From: an uncultured Candidatus Saccharibacteria bacterium
GTDB lineage: Bacteria; Patescibacteriota; Saccharimonadia; Saccharimonadales; Saccharimonadaceae
Assembly (NCBI GenBank): GCA_948288625.1
Contig: CAOHYA010000001.1
Coordinates: 744,001-808,000, forward strand
Direction of reading: 5' to 3'
DNA: 64,000 bases
Shown piece by piece: positions 27,775 through 37,654 of this stretch. Position 1 is the first letter of the stretch; each line of letters starts with the position of its first letter. Under the pieces are notes generated by a model that did no database searches, was not told where the DNA came from, and saw nothing but the letters and a program-made list of their open reading frames with translations. The position numbers and the translations under genes were made by a program.

Positions 27775-29651
27775 AGTAAGACGGCTTTTACGCGGCGGAT
27801 ACCAGCGCTTGACGCTTCTTCTTTGGTGATCTTGAACACTTTACCGTCTTCGGCGAGTTGGCCGGTATGATCGACATGAGGGCCGCCACAAATTTCAAAG
27901 CTGACACGCTGTTCGCCTTCACCCATTTGATAAACTTTGACCGTTTCACCGTATTTATCGCCAAAGGCGCCGATAGCACCCATCTCAAAAGCTTCCGCAG
28001 TCGGGTATTCGGTAAACGAGACCGGAACGTCCCACGAAATCCATTGGTTCACTAACCTTTCGACTTCGTCCAATTGTTCACGAGTTACTTTTTCGTCATT
28101 GTTGAAGTCGAAACGCAGACGTTCTTCGGTGATATTGCTTCCATGCTGCGTAACATGGTTGCCAACAACTTGTTTCAATGCGGCATACATCAGGTGAGTA
28201 GCGGTGTGGTACTTTTTATGTTGCAACGTTTGGCCGCCCAAGCCACCTTTGAAGGTGCCTTTCGCCGCGGTTTGAGAACGGGCTCGTTGTTCGGCCATTT
28301 GCACATCGAATTCTTCACGCCAGTTTTCTGATAGCTGAATGCTTTGCTTAAATGCTTCTTCCGTCGAAAGCTCGACGGGGAAACCGAATGTGTCATAGAG
28401 GGTAAATAGCTCCGAACCGGTCAAACCACTCTCGGCAAACTTTTCCAGTTGCTTGAGGCCTTTACGTAGTGTTTGACGGAAGACTTTTTCTTCCTTCACC
28501 AACGTCGCGATAACTTCTTCGCGAGCTGCTGCCACTTCCGGATAATCGGCTGCGTATAAATCAGCGATGACTGGCACGATTTCTTCGAAGAAGTTTTGCT
28601 CGATACCTAAATCAAAGGCAAAACGAATTGCTCGGCGGAGCAAACGGCGCATTACATACCCCTGCTCTTTGTTGGCAGGCTTCACGCCGTCTACCGCTAA
28701 GAACGTTGCGGCCCGCAGGTGGTCGGCAATGACTCGCATGCTCGTAGTGTGGCTGTCGTAATTTTTACCGCTCAACGTTTGGATTTTTTCGATGATCGGC
28801 CATAACAGGCTGATACGAAATACGTCGGGGCTATCGATTTGAGCTGCGGCAATTCGCTCTAAGCCACCACCGAAGTCGACATTTTGCTTTTCAAGCGGAG
28901 TAAAGCTTCCGTCTTCGTTACGTCGATATTGCATGAACACCTGGTTGCCAATTTCCATGAATTGGCCACTGTCGCTCGCAGGGTGCGCCAAGCCAAAGCC
29001 TTCGGCGTGATTTTCAGGGCCAAAGTCATAAAATACTTCGCTATCTGGGCCGCACGGGTCGCCGATGGGCGTTTTTTCCAAACCGCCGCCACGGCTCCAC
29101 CAGTTTTCACCATCGTCATAAAAGAAAATTCGCTCACCTGGCTTTATGCCACGAGCATCACCATCAGCTTGTGAGCCAACTTCGACGATATCAGCTTGGA
29201 TACCACGTTCAGTGAACACTTTTTGCCAAATGTTTGCCGCTTCATCGTCGCGTGGAATACCATTTTTCTCATCACCTATGAAAGCTGTTACATACAGCTT
29301 GTTCGGGTCGAGCTTTACCACGTCAACTAAAAACTCAAAGAACCAACGAATTTGTTGTTCCTTGAAATAGTCGCCCATACTCCAGTTACCGAGCATTTCA
29401 AAGAAAGTAGTATGACGGTTATCGCCTACGTCTTCGATATCTTGGGCACGTAAACAGGTTTGGCTATCGACCAAACGTACACCCGCCGGGTGTTCCTGGC
29501 CAAGTAAGTACGGCAACAAAGGCTGCATACCGCTTCCCGTAAATAATGTTGTCGGGTCGTTGAAAGGAATAAGCTGAGCACGAGGAATAATTTCGTGGCC
29601 ACGTTGTTTGAAGAACTCGAGGTACGAGTTGCGAATATCTTGAGCGTTCAT
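27771..29651 (-). CDS. alaS: alanyl-tRNA synthetase, short form
   Basis: Charges tRNA-Ala (626 aa against ~870 in most bacteria). The class II catalytic core is at the N-terminus (motif 2 region FFEMLGNWSMGDYFK; motif 3 GGGLERI), followed by the tRNA-recognition helices and the editing (SAD) domain with HTATHL and CGGPHVDHTG. The sequence stops shortly after the SAD domain, so the C-Ala/DHHA1 domain is missing. Such truncation occurs in reduced genomes (family knowledge). The start is the ATG at 29649-29651, 7 nt after TACAAT (29659-29664). In-frame codons upstream would overlap a terminator hairpin. Confidence 0.95.
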   Translation of the reverse strand: MNAQDIRNSYLEFFKQRGHEIIPRAQLIPFNDPTTLFTGSGMQPLLPYLLGQEHPAGVRLVDSQTCLRAQDIEDVGDNRHTTFFEMLGNWSMGDYFKEQQIRWFFEFLVDVVKLDPNKLYVTAFIGDEKNGIPRDDEAANIWQKVFTERGIQADIVEVGSQADGDARGIKPGERIFFYDDGENWWSRGGGLEKTPIGDPCGPDSEVFYDFGPENHAEGFGLAHPASDSGQFMEIGNQVFMQYRRNEDGSFTPLEKQNVDFGGGLERIAAAQIDSPDVFRISLLWPIIEKIQTLSGKNYDSHTTSMRVIADHLRAATFLAVDGVKPANKEQGYVMRRLLRRAIRFAFDLGIEQNFFEEIVPVIADLYAADYPEVAAAREEVIATLVKEEKVFRQTLRKGLKQLEKFAESGLTGSELFTLYDTFGFPVELSTEEAFKQSIQLSENWREEFDVQMAEQRARSQTAAKGTFKGGLGGQTLQHKKYHTATHLMYAALKQVVGNHVTQHGSNITEERLRFDFNNDEKVTREQLDEVERLVNQWISWDVPVSFTEYPTAEAFEMGAIGAFGDKYGETVKVYQMGEGEQRVSFEICGGPHVDHTGQLAEDGKVFKITKEEASSAGIRRVKAVLL

Positions 29652-29683
29652 TAAGGTTATTGTACCATTTTTCGAGCCAAACA

Positions 29684-29718
29684 AAAAGCCACCTCCGGGT
29701 GGGCGTGAGGTGGCTTTT
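29684..29718 (-). terminator. terminator after mnmA
   Basis: AAAAGCCACCTC and GAGGTGGCTTTT form a 12-bp stem with T-rich flank on the minus strand, lying between mnmA and the alaS promoter. A weaker 7-bp repeat ACTTGAA/TTCAAGT lies at about 29723-29749. I see no gene in the ~120 bases between this and mnmA. Confidence 0.85.
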
Positions 29719-29840
29719 AATGACTTGAAATACTATATCAACTTCAAGTAAAACGTGCGGGATATATAAGGCATCCCTCGCAGAAAAGTCTAAGTCGATA
29801 CCTTACTTACACAGTGTAGCGGTTCGAGCTGAGAAAAGCC

Positions 29841-30881
29841 TTAAGCGACAATGCCGCCGCCCACACATTCTTCATTTTTATAAATGACGATAGATTGGCC
29901 CGGCGCAACCGCACGTTCTGCGTTGGCAAGGTGCAAGCTTACGTTCCCGTCGTCGTTAAACGATAGCTCGGTTGAAATAAGTGACGCACGGTGACGAACC
30001 CGTACCTGATATTCACCGATTTCGGGCGTATGGTTGATCCAGTGGGCACTGGCGACCGTGAGCTCTGGGCGCCATAAAGCATCGTCATTTAAGTTAGTGG
30101 TTACGTACACTTCGTTTTTATCCATATCCTTACCGACTACGTAATATGGCAAACCTCCGCCAACATCCAGCCCGTGGCGTTGCCCGATGGTATAGAAAAT
30201 CGCGCCGTCGTGTTGCCCAAGTACCGTGCCTGTTTGCTTATCGATAATCGAGCCCGCTTTTTGCTCGACGTATTGGCTTAGAAATTCACGAATACCAATT
30301 TGACCGACGAAACAAATCCCCTGGCTATCTTTTTTACCAGCCGTAAATAGGCCGCGCTGTTGAGCCATCTCACGAACCTCTGGCTTCGTAAACTCACCTA
30401 ATGGGAAAAGTGTTTTCGAAAGGGCATCGCCGGTTACTCGATACAAGAAATACGTCTGGTCCTTATTCGTATCGACAGCTTGTAACAACGTACCGTCTTT
30501 TACTCGTGCGTAATGGCCGGTAGCAATCAAATCGGCACCATCCTCAAGAGCTGTTTCGAGGAAAATCTTGAATTTTACCTCTTGGTTACACATAATATCG
30601 GGGTTCGGAGTGCGCCCTAACCGGTATTCTTCGATCATATAATCGACTACTTTTTGTTTGTATTCGTTTTCGAAATCAAACACCTTGAAATCGATACCAA
30701 GTTGTACCGCGACCCGTTTCGCGTCAGCTAAGTCGTCGGCCCACGGGCATTTCATGCCAGGTAAATCCTGCGTCCAGTTTTTCATGTATACACCGGTCAC
30801 ATCATACCCTTGCTCTACCAACAAAGCGGCCGTTAGCGAAGAGTCAACGCCGCCGCTCATACCTACGTATACTTTTGTCAT
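29841..30881 (-). CDS. mnmA: tRNA-specific 2-thiouridylase MnmA
   Basis: Thiolates U34 of tRNA Lys, Glu and Gln using persulfide sulfur (346 aa). The PP-loop GMSGGVDSS is at the N-terminus. The two catalytic Cys are in DIMCNQEVKF and SQGICFVG, and a C-terminal beta-barrel region follows. I start at the ATG at 30879-30881, which overlaps the stop of the DUF218 gene (ATGA) and fits the family start. It is the last gene of the set iscS - DUF218 - mnmA; IscS supplies the sulfur. tRNA-Glu(UUC) in this window is an expected substrate. Confidence 0.95.
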   Translation of the reverse strand: MTKVYVGMSGGVDSSLTAALLVEQGYDVTGVYMKNWTQDLPGMKCPWADDLADAKRVAVQLGIDFKVFDFENEYKQKVVDYMIEEYRLGRTPNPDIMCNQEVKFKIFLETALEDGADLIATGHYARVKDGTLLQAVDTNKDQTYFLYRVTGDALSKTLFPLGEFTKPEVREMAQQRGLFTAGKKDSQGICFVGQIGIREFLSQYVEQKAGSIIDKQTGTVLGQHDGAIFYTIGQRHGLDVGGGLPYYVVGKDMDKNEVYVTTNLNDDALWRPELTVASAHWINHTPEIGEYQVRVRHRASLISTELSFNDDGNVSLHLANAERAVAPGQSIVIYKNEECVGGGIVA

Positions 30882-31477
30882 GCCGTCGCTCCTAAATAAA
30901 AGGCAATAATTTTTACTAATTCTCCACCGGAAAGCCACCAACCGCGCGGGGTCAGCCACCAGAACCATCCCCAGTCGCTATCTTGTGTCACCGGGTGATT
31001 ACGGATAGCGACATCTTCGGCTAATTTATTAAATTCGAGGCTCGCTCGACGTTGGTGATAGCCCGACGTCACTAGGATGATGTCATCGAAGCCACGGTCC
31101 CCGAAAATGGTTCGCGTATTCTGAGCGTTTTGCTGTGTCGATTCGGCATTTTCATCGATGATGATCGCCGCTTCCGGCACACCCGCTTGCTCGGCTTGCG
31201 ATTGCATGGCCTGGGCATTGCTTGGGCCAGTTTTGTCTTGGGCCGCACCCGAGAAAATAATCGTATCAGCCCAGCCGTTTTTGTATAAAGCTATCCCTGC
31301 TTCGGTACGCGCCCTGGTATCGCCACCGCTCACCACTACTATCGCATCCGATTCGGCACATTCACCAGTTTGGTTAGGCGTCACGGAGCATCGTAAGAAG
31401 TTATTTGGTTGCAAGTAAACGGTTAGGATGACGATGAAGATAAGTACTAACGTACCGGCAAAAACAAGCCATTTCAT
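30878..31477 (-). CDS. YdcF/ElyC-like DUF218 membrane-anchored protein
   Basis: 199 aa with one N-terminal membrane anchor (about 4-23) and a DUF218 domain (AIVVVSGGDTRARTEAGIALY; ENAESTQQNAQNTRTIF; LVTSGYHQRRAS). Homologues SanA and ElyC act in envelope integrity and lipid-carrier metabolism, but the reaction is not settled. It overlaps both iscS (4 nt) and mnmA (4 nt), so it is tightly coupled, although its function is not obviously linked to tRNA thiolation. Confidence 0.85.
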   Translation of the reverse strand: MKWLVFAGTLVLIFIVILTVYLQPNNFLRCSVTPNQTGECAESDAIVVVSGGDTRARTEAGIALYKNGWADTIIFSGAAQDKTGPSNAQAMQSQAEQAGVPEAAIIIDENAESTQQNAQNTRTIFGDRGFDDIILVTSGYHQRRASLEFNKLAEDVAIRNHPVTQDSDWGWFWWLTPRGWWLSGGELVKIIAFYLGATA

Positions 31478-32631
31478 GACTCACCTACCCGAGCGTATTC
31501 TTTAGTTACTTCTTCAATGATGATATCAGCCGCCTGAAGGGTGTTTTCTTCGGTTGATAAATGGCCAAGTGTAAGGCGCAAACTACCATCGGCAACTTCC
31601 GGCGCCAGCCCGATAGCCGTGAGCACGTGTGACCGGGTACCTTTGTTCGCCGCGCAGGCGCTGCCTGTGGCAACTAATACTCCACGGTTTTCAAGTGCAA
31701 ACAGAACCCGTTCGGCATCAAGGCCAGGAAATGAAATATGCAAGTGGCCAGCCAAGCGGTGTCGTTGATGGCCTGAAAGAACTGCTTTCGGAAATGCTTC
31801 GATAAGCTTTTTCTGCATCGAATCGCGCAGTTTCATGAGCCGTTTTGATTCAAAACCTCTATGTTCGGCTGCTAACTCCATAGCCCTTGCAAACCCAATC
31901 GCGCCAGCTACGTTTTCGGTGCCACTCCGAATACCCCGTTCTTGCCCACCACCAACGATATATGGTTTTAGTTCGACCGAAGGTGCTGACCATAACAACC
32001 CCACCTGCTTTGGGCCGTACACCTTGGCTGCATTAAGTGTCAGCAAATCGACGCCAAGCCGAGCCACATTTACGTCGAGTTGACCGACACCTTGCGATGC
32101 GTCGCTATGTAAGTAAATAGGTGTGTGATCGCCACGAGCCAGCCGAGTATCACGCTCTTTTTTAACTACTTCGGCAATATCACGCAGAGGCTGGATAGTT
32201 CCTACCTCATTATTTGCCAAGGCAATACTCACCAGGCGCGTATCAGGACGAATAGCCTTTCGTACGCTCTCGGCCGAAACGACGGCACGTTCGTCAGCTT
32301 CGATGATAGTATGTTCAAATAGCTTGGCAGCTGCCAAGACGGCGTGATGTTCGATATTAGCAGTGATGATATGGCCACCAATGCTTGAAAACGCTAAATT
32401 GATCGACTCCGTCGCCCCTGCGGTAAGAATGATGTCGTCACCACGAGCACCCATAGCCCGCCCGATAGTATCTTTCGCCGCCTCATACGCCCGACGGACC
32501 ATAATTGCTGGAGCATACGGGGCGGACGGGTTAAAAAAAGCATCGGAAAAGTACGGCTGCATAGCCGCTAATACTTTTGGTTCAAGCGGCGTTGCTGCCG
32601 CATGGTCAAGATAGATCACCTCGTTTTTCAC
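31474..32631 (-). CDS. iscS: cysteine desulfurase (IscS/NifS class)
   Basis: PLP enzyme converting cysteine to alanine and a protein persulfide (385 aa). It has YLDHAAATPL at the N-terminus, the NIEHHAV histidine, the PLP lysine in NAAKVYGPKQ and the persulfide Cys in ATGSACAANKG. The adjacency to mnmA points to tRNA thiolation; no Fe-S scaffold gene is adjacent. The start codon is GTG (32629-32631), 6 nt after TATAAT (32638-32643), so the mRNA should begin on the start codon itself. Confidence 0.93.
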   Translation of the reverse strand: MKNEVIYLDHAAATPLEPKVLAAMQPYFSDAFFNPSAPYAPAIMVRRAYEAAKDTIGRAMGARGDDIILTAGATESINLAFSSIGGHIITANIEHHAVLAAAKLFEHTIIEADERAVVSAESVRKAIRPDTRLVSIALANNEVGTIQPLRDIAEVVKKERDTRLARGDHTPIYLHSDASQGVGQLDVNVARLGVDLLTLNAAKVYGPKQVGLLWSAPSVELKPYIVGGGQERGIRSGTENVAGAIGFARAMELAAEHRGFESKRLMKLRDSMQKKLIEAFPKAVLSGHQRHRLAGHLHISFPGLDAERVLFALENRGVLVATGSACAANKGTRSHVLTAIGLAPEVADGSLRLTLGHLSTEENTLQAADIIIEEVTKEYARVGES

Positions 32632-32656
32632 TCCCTTATTATAGCTTATGCATGAG

Positions 32657-33262
32657 CTATGCTGCTAAACGAACGTCGTCTTTTTTGAGCTCTTGCAACG
32701 CTTCTTCGAACGGATACAGTTCATGCACTACGGCATGTTCGAATTCCCGTACCGCATTGAGTAAGTTGGTCTCTTCGCCTGGAACAAATGGGATTGTGCG
32801 GCCTTGGTACATTTTTTGAATGGCATACTCGCTAAATTCATAGTGAATAGTGGAATCTTCAAGTTTTACTTTCGCACCGTCACTGTAACCGCAAAACCAA
32901 CCGCCATCTTTTTCCCAGAACCGTATGTCGTGGTGAGGGTATTGCCGTTGGAATAACATACCACCAATTTTACTTTCACTTTCAATGAGTTCCGAAACAA
33001 TAGGTTTAGGAGTGGTAACCAGTGATTTTACGGCCCTCAGCCATTTGTGCTTATTTTCTTCGATTGCCACTGCTGTTTCGCGGTACGATTCAAGTCGCGT
33101 TTCAATCTCTTTCACGAAATGGTACATGCCTGGTTGTGTTTCAGGTGTGTAATGCTGGGCGTCAATATGCGCCGAGAAAGCCTCAGCTTGCTGGGTTTCG
33201 TAGGTCGGTTCGGTAGGGGTTGTCGATGGAGTCTCAGGGATAATGAATTGTCCGTTGGCCAT
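32657..33262 (-). CDS. soluble protein of unknown function
   Basis: 201 aa, no membrane helix. The N-terminal ~40 residues are Pro/Thr-rich and probably disordered. The middle has a helical region with charged repeats (FVKEIETRLESYRE), and the second half has RFWEKDGGWFCGYSDG, which looks like a beta domain. I do not recognise a family. It lies between iscS and tatD on the same strand, 26 nt before iscS. Confidence 0.6.
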   Translation of the reverse strand: MANGQFIIPETPSTTPTEPTYETQQAEAFSAHIDAQHYTPETQPGMYHFVKEIETRLESYRETAVAIEENKHKWLRAVKSLVTTPKPIVSELIESESKIGGMLFQRQYPHHDIRFWEKDGGWFCGYSDGAKVKLEDSTIHYEFSEYAIQKMYQGRTIPFVPGEETNLLNAVREFEHAVVHELYPFEEALQELKKDDVRLAA

Positions 33263-33310
33263 AGTAAAGTCATCCGTTTAGTAATGGAATGTTTGTGGTG
33301 GTGTGTTGGT

Positions 33311-34069
33311 TTAAGAGATCGTGTTTAGTGAAAACAACGTACGGGCGTTTGCGGTGGTTGCTGCGGCGATATCATCAAGGGGTATACCCCGACGATTCGC
33401 ATGATATTCAGCAACAAGCTTCACATACGCGGGCTCATTTATCTTACCACGAAATGGCGCTGGCGTCAAGAATGGTGCATCGGTCTCAAAGAGTAAGCGG
33501 TTTAAGGGAATGGCGTCGAACATTGCTTTCTGCGCTTCATCTTTGGTAAACGTACTGATTCCATTTACTCCGATGTACAATCCGCGCTCAAGTGCCTTCT
33601 GTAAATTTTCTGCCGAATCGGTAAAACTATGCAAAACACCCTTAATTCCCGGGTACTTATCGAAAACTGGCCAAAAATCATCAAAAGCTTCGCGCACATG
33701 GAAAATAATCGGCAAAGAATGTTTGAGCGCCACCTGTATCTGCGCTTCGAGAGCTTCGAGCTGAACTTCCCGAGGACTATGGGTGTAAAAATAATCCAAG
33801 CCAATTTCACCAACCGCTATTATTTTCGACGAACTTCCAGCCAATGTCGCAATGGCATCGTACCCATCTTTGGTGTCATGGGGATGTACGCCAATAGAAG
33901 CACAGGTTGAATCATGCGTTTCGGCAAACTCTATTGCTTGTTCGGAACTCTGCTCGGATGTACCGACGCATATATATTCGCCGACCCCAGCCGCGACAGC
34001 TCGTTGGAGCACTTCGTCGATAGGAAGTTCATAGGACTCGTGAATATGGCAATGGGTATCGACAAACAT
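33311..34069 (-). CDS. tatD: TatD family metal-dependent DNase
   Basis: 252-aa TIM-barrel hydrolase with the metal-binding motif DTHCHIHES at the N-terminus, GEIGLDYFYTHS in the middle, and LFETDAPFLTP near the C-terminus. Family members are 3'-5' exonucleases. Its ATG overlaps the metG stop (TAATG), so it is translationally coupled; the same metS-tatD pairing is found in Bacillus. Confidence 0.93.
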   Translation of the reverse strand: MFVDTHCHIHESYELPIDEVLQRAVAAGVGEYICVGTSEQSSEQAIEFAETHDSTCASIGVHPHDTKDGYDAIATLAGSSSKIIAVGEIGLDYFYTHSPREVQLEALEAQIQVALKHSLPIIFHVREAFDDFWPVFDKYPGIKGVLHSFTDSAENLQKALERGLYIGVNGISTFTKDEAQKAMFDAIPLNRLLFETDAPFLTPAPFRGKINEPAYVKLVAEYHANRRGIPLDDIAAATTANARTLFSLNTIS

Positions 34070-35565
34070 TATTGTTTAGCGGCATGCGGGTCGGCGGTGT
34101 GAATATAGCGCTTAGGAAATAGCACGCCTTCCGATTGCTTGACCACTCCTGATTCAAATATCTGATGAATAGCGGCAGCAGTATCAGGCATGAACGGTAT
34201 TAGTAAGTCGCCGATTTGCACGAGAGCACCGGCACAATGAGCAAGTATTTCAGCAAGGTGCGGTTCGGCTTCGGGGTCTTTACCGATTCCTCTTGCCACT
34301 TCCCACGGCTTGACGTTATCGATGTACTGATTGAGGCTTCGTACCATATTCCATACCTCATCGATCGCTTTGTTGAATTCAAGTGCTTCCATGGCGTGAT
34401 GGTAGTTAGTCATATCGTGTTCAGTTTGCTGCGACTCACCGATAACACCAGCTTGGTAACGTACGATCATACTGGAGACACGTTGAATTAAGTTACCTAA
34501 ATCGTTTCCAAGTTCACCGTTATAGGCAGTCTCAAATTTTTCCCACGTAAAGTCACCATCATCAAGTGTCGGAATATGGCGCGAGAAGAAATAACGAAAA
34601 GCATCGAGGCCATATTGATCGATAATTTCATTCGGATCAATGACATTGCCGACACTTTTGCTAATTTTCGCACCACTAATATTCACGAAACCGTGAACTA
34701 ATAATCTTTTTGGTAATTCCAAGCCAATCCCCATCAACATAGCCGGCCAAATACCTGCGTGGAAGCGAAGAATATCCTTACCGATTACTTGTACGTCTGC
34801 CGGCCAAAATGACGTGTACTCGTTCACACGGTCAGGGTAACCGATAACAGTGATATAGTTTGCCAGGGCGTCTAACCACACGTACATGATTTGGTCTGGG
34901 TCGTCAGGTACAGGAATACCCCACGTCAGGTTTTTCTTAGGCCGAGAAACACTGACATCGGCCAAGCCATCTTTGATAAGCTCCAAAAATTCATTTTTTC
35001 TGAATTCCGGGTAAATTTTCATTGTGTCATTTTTGATAGCTTCTTTGATTTTGTCAGTAAACGCGCTGGTTTTGAAGAAATAATTTTCTTCACTTACCTG
35101 TTCGAAGGGTTTTTGGTGATCAGGGCAGATACCGCCAAGGGCTTGAACTTCGTTATCGGTAAAGAATGCCTCGTGGCCCATGCAGTACCAACCGCTATAC
35201 GTCCCTTTGTAGATGTATGGCTTCAGTTGTGCCCAAATATAACGCACTGCTTCAACATGATGTTCGTCGGTAGTGCGAACAAAGTCGGTATATTGCGCGC
35301 CGACTTTTTTGATGAAGTTTTCAAAGTTAAGGTACATCTTATCAGTGTAGGATTTAGGGTCTAAGCCCTCTTCGGCTGCCTTGGCTGAAATCTTGTTCCC
35401 GTGTTCATCCGTTCCTACTTGAAAACGAACCTCAAACCCATTTTGGCGTTGGTATCGAGTCCAGATGTCGGCCAGCATGTAATCCATGGCGTGCCCAATA
35501 TGAGGCATTCCGTTTACGTACGGAATAGCTGTGGCGATATAAAGTTTCTTTTGTGATTCTTCCAT
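34069..35565 (-). CDS. metG: methionyl-tRNA synthetase
   Basis: Class I synthetase of 498 aa with no C-terminal tRNA-binding (Trbp) extension. HIGH-type motif PHIGHAMDY, and KMSKS in the form KISKS. The CxxC zinc knuckle is partly visible (CMGHEAFF, CPDHQKPF), as in Met-RS with the bacterial connective peptide. I start at the ATG at 35563-35565, 8 nt after TACAAT (35574-35579). A GTG two codons upstream is possible but would start inside the spacer. Confidence 0.95.
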   Translation of the reverse strand: MEESQKKLYIATAIPYVNGMPHIGHAMDYMLADIWTRYQRQNGFEVRFQVGTDEHGNKISAKAAEEGLDPKSYTDKMYLNFENFIKKVGAQYTDFVRTTDEHHVEAVRYIWAQLKPYIYKGTYSGWYCMGHEAFFTDNEVQALGGICPDHQKPFEQVSEENYFFKTSAFTDKIKEAIKNDTMKIYPEFRKNEFLELIKDGLADVSVSRPKKNLTWGIPVPDDPDQIMYVWLDALANYITVIGYPDRVNEYTSFWPADVQVIGKDILRFHAGIWPAMLMGIGLELPKRLLVHGFVNISGAKISKSVGNVIDPNEIIDQYGLDAFRYFFSRHIPTLDDGDFTWEKFETAYNGELGNDLGNLIQRVSSMIVRYQAGVIGESQQTEHDMTNYHHAMEALEFNKAIDEVWNMVRSLNQYIDNVKPWEVARGIGKDPEAEPHLAEILAHCAGALVQIGDLLIPFMPDTAAAIHQIFESGVVKQSEGVLFPKRYIHTADPHAAKQ

Positions 35566-35609
35566 TTGCACCTATTGTAACAGATTGACTAGCGAACTGT
35601 CAGATAGTA

Positions 35610-36848
35610 TCAAATGCCGTCTGGCTTTGACCAATCGGTCGCTATGTCAAAACCATCCGGATGCTTGGCCGCGAAACCACCAGTGTCGTATACTTTGCCC
35701 GGCCCTACGCTCGTTTCAACGATCGAACACCGCGGGTAACGCCCATAGTTCGCAGCGATGATCGCGTACCCTTGAGCATCGACTTTCACACCATCGACAC
35801 GAACCTCATAGTATCCACCTTGGCCGCAGGCCTGCATAACCCTTTTCATGCTCAAATCATAATACGTTTCACGGTGCTTGATACCTTTGCTATCGGTATA
35901 TATTTGAGCGCCTTTTGCTTTGGTAAGAGCATTCGGGTTACTTTTGATACCGACCAATTCCACTTGTTTCGATGGCTGTTTTGTCACGATACTCGCAATT
36001 TGCGTTCGTGAAATCTCCACGCCGTCTTTTACTTCAATCTCATAGGTCAACATGCGTACCCCTTCGATTCCAGGTGTCGCCACTGTTCGGTAGCCGATTG
36101 GCCGATCGGCGTCAAAAATACGTTCATTTTGGAAAGGGACCGCTTGTTCTACCGAGATCGTCTGCTTCCCTTCTCGCCATACGCGCACTTCCATACCAGC
36201 CACGATAGGCGTATCGACTGGTACGGATACCCGACCATTCACTCCCAATTCAATACCTTTTTCTTTCAGCATCTCGCCAACGGTAGCTCCCTGGGTACGG
36301 ATAGCTGTCGTTTTACTATATAGATCGAGGGTGATTTGAACGGCACGGTCGATGGTCATCTGTAAACCAGCTCCGTCACCAATATAATCTTCCGATGGAC
36401 GAACTATCGTATCGTCTTCAGGGAATATCACAATACCAGCATCCTTGGCGATGCGCTCAGGCACCTGATACGGCGTCATAATTTTTACTCGGGTCGAACC
36501 GTCGATAACAAACACCGGCCGAGCCCGATATATATTTACCTGGTAATTTGGCGCGACAAGCTCTTCCTCACGCGACGGCTCCACCGTATCTCGCGGATCG
36601 AGTTCAATGCCGTTTTCGGCAAGTGCCGCTGCGAGTGTTTTCTTGTCGGTTAAAAACGAACTGTGCGCACCGCGGTCATATACTGTTATCAAGCGCTTAG
36701 TTTCATTCTGAGCCTGAGCGGACGATTGTACGAGTACGCTCACGGCAACCATGAGCACACCCGCCGCAAGCACTACGGCATATAGGCCTCTGATAGATAA
36801 AATTTTGCCTACCCAAAACTTTATACGAGAAGTTGATACCTCTGTCAT
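35610..36848 (-). CDS. YabE-like wall protein: DUF348 + G5 + 3D domain
   Basis: 412-aa extracytoplasmic protein. A membrane anchor/signal (about 17-37) is followed by repeated DUF348 (ubiquitin-like) segments, a G5 domain (PIGYRTVATPGIEGVRMLTYEIEV region) and a C-terminal 3D domain (SVGPGKVYDTGGFAAKHPDG), the beta-barrel found in stationary-phase and resuscitation-type peptidoglycan lytic enzymes. TATAAT (36856-36861) lies 7 nt before the ATG. A paralogue with a different C-terminal domain lies on the other side of rsmA. Confidence 0.85.
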   Translation of the reverse strand: MTEVSTSRIKFWVGKILSIRGLYAVVLAAGVLMVAVSVLVQSSAQAQNETKRLITVYDRGAHSSFLTDKKTLAAALAENGIELDPRDTVEPSREEELVAPNYQVNIYRARPVFVIDGSTRVKIMTPYQVPERIAKDAGIVIFPEDDTIVRPSEDYIGDGAGLQMTIDRAVQITLDLYSKTTAIRTQGATVGEMLKEKGIELGVNGRVSVPVDTPIVAGMEVRVWREGKQTISVEQAVPFQNERIFDADRPIGYRTVATPGIEGVRMLTYEIEVKDGVEISRTQIASIVTKQPSKQVELVGIKSNPNALTKAKGAQIYTDSKGIKHRETYYDLSMKRVMQACGQGGYYEVRVDGVKVDAQGYAIIAANYGRYPRCSIVETSVGPGKVYDTGGFAAKHPDGFDIATDWSKPDGI

Positions 36849-36871
36849 TTATTCAATTATAGCATTGAACA

Positions 36872-37654
36872 CTAGTCTCTTCGAGCAACTGTCGCAGTGA
36901 GCCTCAGCCAGTTTTCCAAAGAAAGTTGCTCGGCTCTATCGTCAGGGTTAATGCCTGCTTCGATGAGCAAAGTTTCGGCTTCCGGCTTGGAAATATGCAA
37001 CCCGCTCGAAATACTACTCCGTAGTTTTTTGCGTTTTGCCGAAAAACCAGCTTTTACTACTCTGAAAAATAATTTTTCTTCATGCGGTGCAACTATAGGT
37101 TTCGGGCGAGTCTTTAAGATAACGACCTGGCTATCCACTTTCGGGGGCGGAGTAAAATATGCAGCCGGCACGACATCGCTCAGTTCGACATCGGCATAAA
37201 TTTGCGCGCTGACCGCAAGAATACTCATGTCACCCGGTTCTGCAGCCAGACGCTCAGCCACCTCTTTTTGAATGAGCAGTACGATAGTGCGCGGCTTATT
37301 CATTGATGTGGTAAGTAGTTGAATGATTTTTGACGTTATATAATAGGGTACATTTGCCACGACTACATACTGTTTCGGAAGCTTCGTCAGGTCGAAAGAA
37401 AGAATGTCCTGGTTTACCACTTCAAGTGACGTCCCTGGGAATTGGCCTGGTAGTTTTGCGGCAAGTTCTTGGTCCAGCTCGACGGCAACTACCTTTTTCG
37501 CACGACGCAACAATTCACTTGTTAACGTACCCAAACCCGGGCCGATTTCAAGCACGGTGTCATCGGCAGTAATCTGCGCGTCATCGGCAATTTTCGCTAA
37601 TACGTCTCGATCTTTGAGCCAATGCTGGCCAAGTGATTTTTTAGGGCCAGCCAT
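36872..37654 (-). CDS. rsmA: 16S rRNA dimethyladenosine transferase
   Basis: Dimethylates the two adjacent adenosines in helix 45 of 16S rRNA (KsgA; 260 aa). The SAM-binding motif EIGPGLGTLT, the catalytic NVPYYIT and the C-terminal helical domain are present. The N-terminal PKKSLGQHWLKD is the family signature. Its ATG follows directly on the stop of the upstream G5 gene, so it is the second gene of a two-gene operon. The metG-tatD-YabE-like-rsmA order mirrors Bacillus, without rnmV. Confidence 0.95.
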   Translation of the reverse strand: MAGPKKSLGQHWLKDRDVLAKIADDAQITADDTVLEIGPGLGTLTSELLRRAKKVVAVELDQELAAKLPGQFPGTSLEVVNQDILSFDLTKLPKQYVVVANVPYYITSKIIQLLTTSMNKPRTIVLLIQKEVAERLAAEPGDMSILAVSAQIYADVELSDVVPAAYFTPPPKVDSQVVILKTRPKPIVAPHEEKLFFRVVKAGFSAKRKKLRSSISSGLHISKPEAETLLIEAGINPDDRAEQLSLENWLRLTATVARRD

